In this document: positions 59,608-64,000 of the stretch, in pieces
Layout: every line of letters begins with the position of its first letter
Numbering within the stretch: position 1 is the first letter of the stretch
Assembly: GCF_000478885.1 (NCBI RefSeq)
Contig: NC_022567.1
Coordinates: 62,001-126,000 of the forward strand
DNA length: 64,000 bases
Reading direction: 5' to 3'
Source of the DNA: Adlercreutzia equolifaciens DSM 19450
GTDB lineage: Bacteria > Actinomycetota > Coriobacteriia > Coriobacteriales > Eggerthellaceae
Notes under the pieces: model-generated
What the model was told of the DNA's origin: nothing
Seen by the model: the letters and a program-made list of their open reading frames with translations, nothing else
The model's database searches: none
Made by a program: the position numbers and the translations under genes

Positions 59608-60825
59608 CTATTCCGCGTCCCCGTAGCCGTCGGGGTTCTGGGACTGCCAGCGCCAGCCGTCCTCGCACATGCGGGCCATGTCGTATTCGGCCGTCCAGCC
59701 CAGCTCGTCGCGGGCCTTCGTGGCGTCGGCGTAGCACTCCGCGATGTCGCCGGGGCGCCGGGCCATGATGCGGTAGGGAATCTCGTGACCGCACGCAGCC
59801 TCGAAGGCGTGAATCACGTCGAGTACCGACGAGCCCTTCCCCGTGCCCAGGTTGAAAATGCCCACGCCCCGGCGCGTTCCGTCTTCCGCCGGCTCGCCAG
59901 CCACCGAGCCCACGCCGATCGGCTCGCCGGTGCCCACGCGCCCGGCCATCCAATCGAGCGCCGCCACATGGCCGCGGGCCAAGTCCACCACGTGAATGTA
60001 GTCGCGCACGCCGGTGCCGTCAGGGGTGGGGTAGTCGTCGCCGAACACACCGACCTGCTCCAGCTTGCCCACGGCCACCTGAGCCACATAGGGCAGCAGG
60101 TTGTTCGGGATGCCCTTCGGATCCTCGCCGATGCGACCGGACTCATGGGCGCCGATGGGATTGAAGTAGCGCAGCAGCACGACGTTCCACTCGTTGTCGC
60201 CCGTGTACAGGTCGGAAAGGATCTGCTCGAGCATCGATTTGGTCCAGCCGTAGGGGTTGGTGGCGTCGTGCTTCGGGCAGCTTTCGGTGATGGGCACGAA
60301 CTCCGGCTCGCCGTACACCGTGGCGCTCGACGAGAACACGATGTTCTTGCAGCCGTGCTCGCGAGCAACTTCGCACAGAACCAGGGTGCCGGCGATGTTG
60401 TTCCAGTAGTACTCGAGCGGCTTGGCCACCGACTCGCCTACGGCCTTGAAGCCGGCGAAGTGGATAATGACGTCCACGGCGTGCATGGTGAAAATGGTCT
60501 CCAGGGCCGCGCGATCCAGGATGTTCGCCTCGTAGAAGGTGAGAGAGGGCCCCGGCGCAACCTCGCGTACCGCAGCGCCGGCCACAGCTGCGACGGCCTC
60601 GGCCTCTTCCTCGTTGGGCAGGTCGGCAAACACGGGAGCCACGCCGGTGATTTCGCCCACGCGCCGCACGGCCTCGCGACTGGAATTGCTCAGGTCGTCC
60701 ACGATGACAACCTGGTAGTTGCGCTCCAGCAGTTCCACGACCGTGTGGCTGCCGATGAACCCAGCGCCTCCCGTTACCAGCACGCACGTGTTGTCAGGAT
60801 CTTTCGCAAGCAGTGCATTCGCCAT
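59608..60825 (-). CDS. galE: UDP-glucose 4-epimerase
   Basis: 405 residues from the ATG at 60825 (ribosome site weak). NAD site VTGGAGFIGSHTVVELLE, then FAGFKAVGESVAKPLEYYWNN, SSSATVYGEP, the catalytic Tyr-x-x-x-Lys in NPYGWTKSMLEQ, LRYFNPIGAHESG and VRDYIHVVDLA. Longer than E. coli GalE (338) because of an insert at about residues 75-95 (EEEAEAVAAVAGAA) and another near 290-310. Interconverts UDP-Glc and UDP-Gal for surface glycans. A long rightward frame on the other strand is only its shadow. Confidence 0.95.
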   Translation of the reverse strand: MANALLAKDPDNTCVLVTGGAGFIGSHTVVELLERNYQVVIVDDLSNSSREAVRRVGEITGVAPVFADLPNEEEAEAVAAVAGAAVREVAPGPSLTFYEANILDRAALETIFTMHAVDVIIHFAGFKAVGESVAKPLEYYWNNIAGTLVLCEVAREHGCKNIVFSSSATVYGEPEFVPITESCPKHDATNPYGWTKSMLEQILSDLYTGDNEWNVVLLRYFNPIGAHESGRIGEDPKGIPNNLLPYVAQVAVGKLEQVGVFGDDYPTPDGTGVRDYIHVVDLARGHVAALDWMAGRVGTGEPIGVGSVAGEPAEDGTRRGVGIFNLGTGKGSSVLDVIHAFEAACGHEIPYRIMARRPGDIAECYADATKARDELGWTAEYDMARMCEDGWRWQSQNPDGYGDAE

Positions 60826-61010
60826 GAAGTCTTCTTTCTCGAGCGACGGGCAGAAAGTGGTTCTGCGATTTTTCGCGAAAGCCCGCAGGAAGAGACCGCG
60901 CGATTTCGCGAAAACCCGCAATGCAATACGCAAGACGAAAACTTGCCTTGCTATAGTAGCAGGTTGTCTGAGTTGCTGCAGTGGTCAAGGGAAAGCGCCC
61001 TGCACCGAGG

Positions 61011-61034
61011 GGCTATTAGTCAATTCTAATAGCC
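61011..61034. promoter_or_regulatory. Perfect palindrome upstream of galE
   Basis: GGCTATTAG and CTAATAGCC arms around a 6-nt spacer, about 190 bp upstream of the galE start. Possible operator. Confidence 0.45.
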
Positions 61035-61318
61035 GATCGCCCTTTTGACGTGGTGTTTTGCGATATACCTGGAGGGCGTTTTCACGAGTATTACTTTTTT
61101 GGTAATACAGAGAAGCGGCCCTGTCAAGTGAGGGAAGGTGCGCTAAAGAGGGCCAAATACCCTCTTATAAGAGTGTCATTACCATCTCATGTAGTATAGG
61201 GCGGTGCTTGAGATTCGCGGAGGAATATAAGGGGAAACTCAAGGAAACCCCTGCGTAAGTTACGTAAGCAAATTGAGCCAATCGGTGGAAAACGTTACCT
61301 AATAGTGGGAAAAACACC

Positions 61319-61347
61319 TTGTCAATTGTTGACTTTCCGTTGATAAT
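61319..61347 (+). promoter_or_regulatory. Promoter for the large surface protein
   Basis: TTGTCA (61319-61324), 17-bp spacer, GATAAT (61342-61347); it would give a 5' leader of about 155 nt before the ATG at 61508. Confidence 0.6.
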
Positions 61348-61546
61348 GAAGGATGCGTAAAACTGCACTGTTGGTGACCTGCGCCCAAAATGTAGCTTTA
61401 AATTCACAAAGGTCACAAAAACAGGGCAACGTACTCATCAATGGCATGAGTGGAAACTATCTCGGAATCAGGGCCGAGATTGTGGCATAGAACGTAAGGA
61501 TGGTCATATGTTTAAACATATTGATCGAGGCGCGAAAAAGGCTGAC

Positions 61547-61555
61547 GGGGGGGGG
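61547..61555 (+). repeat. G9 homopolymer, candidate phase-variation tract
   Basis: Nine consecutive G between the ATG with the best ribosome site (61508, AAGGA seven bases upstream) and the long open frame. With nine G the 61508 frame stops at 61667-61669 after 53 codons; with ten it fuses in frame to the surface protein. Confidence 0.8.
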
Positions 61556-61566
61556 TGTGTCCCTCT

Positions 61567-64000
61567 ATGGAGCGCTTCTCGGCTGAGGAAACGTTCTCGG
61601 CTGAGGATGCTTTGGTACCCCCTGCTTCTCCCCAGCCGGAACATGGTAGTGCTGTCGGAACGTCTGTAATATCCGGGCGCACCCGTCAACTGACACCTTT
61701 CGGCAAGGTCATTGCGGTGACGTTGTCGGTTCTTCTGTTTCTTACTACGTGGAATACCTACTCTATTGAAGAGGCGCGCCACCTCATTATCGGCGACGAC
61801 GCTGTGCCTATGGCCTCTACGGCGGGCGACGAGATTATTGATGAGTCTCTGGGAGACGATGCCACTTCCCAAGTGGCCGATCACTCCAATGGCGAGGGCG
61901 ACAACCCCCTCGGCACCGATGAACTCACGCCGAACGATGATGCGCCTCAAGACCCGGCTGTCACCGACGAGGCCATGGATGCGCTTTTGCCGGACGGTCT
62001 CGTAGAGGCCGATGAAGTGCTGTCTTCCCTCGACGATACGGCGAAGAACCGACAGAGCGATCATGTGCTGAACGAGGCCGCCGTGAAGAACGGCACCCTG
62101 AAAGATGCTTCAAAACTGCAAGAGGCTCTGCTCGGCCACATAAGCTACGGCCTTGAGGCTGCGGGCACGCTGCAAGCTTCTGACCAGCGCTATCATGTGG
62201 ACGGAAGCACTCTTTCCCTGACGCCTACCCTGGCCGAAGGCTCGACGGCTGAGAATTTGCTGCAAGGCGGTCACTTCGGGGGCACGTCCGATAGCGACCG
62301 CGTGGTTCTCACGTTTGATGCTCCTTATCTCTACGAAGACGCTCTGGGCAACATTGGCACGACGCTCTGCCGCGAGGAGTGGCTCGTTCGCGGCGGGGAC
62401 GCGCAGGATATGCGCGCCGTGCTTGCGGTAGCTGCCGATCAGCTGCCTGCCGGCTGGGCGGTGTACACCGAGCACCGCGGCAAATATCTGGAGCGCACCG
62501 CGGAGGAATTGGTCCAAGGCTTGTCCGGCCGCATTCTCTTTGTTTACAAGGGCGTGCAGGACGAGCATGGCATTACCGCTAAGGAAACGCGCTGGCAGCT
62601 TACGGCGGAAACGCCCTTGCCCCAGCTGACGGCAACCCTGACGAGCGCTGTGCCGGCCGATGTTCCGGTTGAGGTGAAGGGCGGCTACCAGCTGAGCTCC
62701 TTTACGGCCGCTACTCCTGATGATGCTGCGACAGAGCCCGCCGATAGCGTCTATTACGAAATGGCTGATGAGAGTGCAGTCACGGTCTCTTTGGTGAACG
62801 CCGAGCCTCGTGAGTCGGTAACCGCCTCGGTGCGTCCGGTGGGCCAGGCGCTCATGGGAGCCGATGGCGGATACGCTGCTTTCGCCGTCGATGTGACGGC
62901 GACGGCGGGCGTGTTGAACGAGCGGGGCTACGACCTCGTCCTGTCCGATATTCCGGCGTGGAACCGGGAAGGCTCCGGCCTTCGCGCTGCCGATGTCGTG
63001 GCCTTCGATGCCACGGGCATGGAAGGCGCCAATCTCGATGCGCTCGATCCAAGCGATAGCGCCGCTTTGGAGCGTGCGTTCGAAGGTGCCGAGCGCGCGA
63101 CGGTGGAATCCCCGTCCGATGGCGTTGCTCACCTGAGCATGAAGGCCGCCGGCCAGCTGGCAGCTCCCAAGGCAGCTGGCGCCGAGGAGGACGCCGCCAC
63201 GGCGCGCACTATCTATATAGTAGTGCCCTTTGGCCCCGATGCCCTGGCCACCGACGAGGCGGGTGCCTTTGTGCCCAAAACGATCGATATCGCGGTAACG
63301 GCGCAGTTCAACGCCAAGGTCGTGCAGGAAGAGAAGGCGGGAGACGCCAAGACGGTCAATGAGACCTTGGAAGACGAGGATATCTCGTTTACCTCGTACC
63401 TGACGGCTGCGGCGGCATTCGAAGCAGATTCCGAACTTGAGCCCGAGCCCGAGCCGGCCGAAGAGCCCGAGCCGACCGATGAGCCGGCGGCGACCGAAGA
63501 GCCCACCGATGAGTCCACGGATGAGCCGACTGACGAGCCTGCCGACGAATCGACGGCGGAAACCGAGCCGGCCGACGAGTCCGTCGATGAAGCCTCTGAA
63601 ACCACCGGCGATTTCATCTACGATGAGAACGGTTGGCCGCAAAGCACGGTATCGGTGGTCGACGCCGTTAACTACGTTGCGCCCTTTGCCGCTGGTGATG
63701 AGGAAATTGAAACGCTCACTCCGGCTACGTCCCTCATGGCAGCGCCCATGTCGGTGGCGCTCTCGATGGCAACGCCTTTGGCCGCAGGCACGCCACTTGA
63801 AGCAAAGTATTATGTGCCGTATTTCGTGCTGGGCGGCAACGTGACGCCCTTTGCCGAAGCGAAGAACACTTACATCTACACAACCGGTTCCTCGGTATAT
63901 GCCGACTTGGCTCTCGACCTGGGTGCTTCCTCGGGCTACATGGGCGGCCGCGATTTCGATCTTGACCCGGATGATCCGGATGCCGACTGGGTGGGTGACT
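61567..64000 (+). CDS. Large secreted/cell-surface protein, continues past window end
   Basis: Open frame of over 810 residues, running off the window. The first in-frame ATG is 61567, but it lacks a proper ribosome site; the ATG at 61508 has one and joins only if the G9 tract gains a base. Near residue 50 is one hydrophobic segment (FGKVIAVTLSVLLFLTTW), a signal or anchor. After it come acidic, threonine-rich stretches, beta-rich regions without a domain I recognise, and an E/P/D/T-rich linker at about residues 620-680 with repeats such as EPTDEP. Composition fits a wall-associated adhesin-like protein of a Gram-positive. A 14-bp direct repeat at 61574-61605 duplicates FSAEE/FSAED near the start. 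Function unknown. Confidence 0.7.
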   Translation, partial: MERFSAEETFSAEDALVPPASPQPEHGSAVGTSVISGRTRQLTPFGKVIAVTLSVLLFLTTWNTYSIEEARHLIIGDDAVPMASTAGDEIIDESLGDDATSQVADHSNGEGDNPLGTDELTPNDDAPQDPAVTDEAMDALLPDGLVEADEVLSSLDDTAKNRQSDHVLNEAAVKNGTLKDASKLQEALLGHISYGLEAAGTLQASDQRYHVDGSTLSLTPTLAEGSTAENLLQGGHFGGTSDSDRVVLTFDAPYLYEDALGNIGTTLCREEWLVRGGDAQDMRAVLAVAADQLPAGWAVYTEHRGKYLERTAEELVQGLSGRILFVYKGVQDEHGITAKETRWQLTAETPLPQLTATLTSAVPADVPVEVKGGYQLSSFTAATPDDAATEPADSVYYEMADESAVTVSLVNAEPRESVTASVRPVGQALMGADGGYAAFAVDVTATAGVLNERGYDLVLSDIPAWNREGSGLRAADVVAFDATGMEGANLDALDPSDSAALERAFEGAERATVESPSDGVAHLSMKAAGQLAAPKAAGAEEDAATARTIYIVVPFGPDALATDEAGAFVPKTIDIAVTAQFNAKVVQEEKAGDAKTVNETLEDEDISFTSYLTAAAAFEADSELEPEPEPAEEPEPTDEPAATEEPTDESTDEPTDEPADESTAETEPADESVDEASETTGDFIYDENGWPQSTVSVVDAVNYVAPFAAGDEEIETLTPATSLMAAPMSVALSMATPLAAGTPLEAKYYVPYFVLGGNVTPFAEAKNTYIYTTGSSVYADLALDLGASSGYMGGRDFDLDPDDPDADWVGD

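Larger units (their letters stand above)
60826..61507. other. Regulatory-looking intergenic region between galE and the surface protein
   Basis: About 680 bases without a supported gene. Contains a perfect 9-bp inverted repeat at 61011-61034, a second one (GTATTAC/GTAATAC) at 61088-61108, other GC-rich hairpins near 61150 and 61240, and a promoter at 61319. The density of palindromes suggests leader RNA structure or operators. I could not match it to a known riboswitch. Confidence 0.45.

Noticed and set aside
59482..61029. 515-codon plus-strand frame downstream of the VanZ-like gene
   Set aside because: Antisense of galE, whose motifs are unambiguous; no ribosome site for the plus-strand frame.
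61150..61300. Riboswitch (for example cyclic-di-GMP type) in the leader of the surface protein
   Set aside because: Several hairpins are visible but I could not match the conserved core of any riboswitch class by eye; a covariance-model search (Rfam/Infernal) would decide.

Overview
The window appears to come from a high-GC Gram-positive gut actinobacterium, most likely class Coriobacteriia (Eggerthellaceae-like). This is an inference from GC content, codon use and gene types; no ribosomal or taxonomic marker is present. About five sixths of it (1 to roughly 54 kb) reads as an integrative and conjugative element (ICE) whose left end lies outside the window. The rest (54.4-64 kb) looks like ordinary chromosome.

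Left ICE arm (1-13.4 kb): a cut-off DUF4238 gene and an Abi-type abortive-infection gene, both leftward. Then comes a rightward transfer operon: TOPRIM/DUF3991 protein, candidate oriT with three perfect hairpins, MobC, MOBP relaxase, DUF3801/PcfB, ArdC-like protein, VirD4 coupling ATPase, Maff2 pilin-like protein, VirB6-like channel, PrgI/VirB3-like protein, VirB4 ATPase and a membrane-anchored CHAP hydrolase.

Cargo (14.4-50.2 kb): a complete-looking non-ribosomal peptide cluster of the pyochelin/yersiniabactin type. A leftward operon of about 20 kb runs from 39.35 kb to 19.4 kb: ArCP-Cy-A-PCP / Cy-A-MT-PCP / Cy-A-PCP // TubC-Cy-A-MT-PCP-TE, then a saccharopine-dehydrogenase-like protein, thiazolinyl imide reductase, SLC13 permease and type II thioesterase. 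All four A domains carry cysteine-type specificity residues and all four Cy domains carry DxxxxDxxS, so the line should build an aryl-capped tandem of four thiazoline/thiazolidine rings. Diverging from it are an EntE/YbtE-like aryl-AMP ligase, a TetR regulator, a YbtPQ-like ABC pair, a DtxR-like iron regulator, precursor genes (metK, cysK, ahcY) and a phosphopantetheinyl transferase. On the other side sits an Opp/Nik-type importer with a fused double ATPase. Together they look like a self-contained, transferable metallophore system: activation, assembly, carrier priming, SAM/cysteine supply, transport and iron control.

The NRPS has a striking structure. About 2 kb GC-rich A-domain cassettes, almost identical in DNA, sit three times in a much more AT-rich scaffold. 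The first copy has lost 17 bp between 7-bp direct repeats, which frameshifts module 1.

Right ICE arm (50.7-54.3 kb): a small ORF, a sigma-like regulator, a MazF/PemK toxin with a Cys-rich tail, an excisionase-like protein and a tyrosine integrase. They are followed by tRNA-Gly(CCC), a perfect 12-bp tandem repeat and a partial second copy of the tRNA 3' half (att-like). Chromosomal flank: MATE remnant, nitroreductase, aldehyde dehydrogenase, SDR, HAD phosphatase, VanZ-like protein, galE, and the start of a large surface protein preceded by a G9 tract that places its best start codon out of frame, a likely phase-variable switch.
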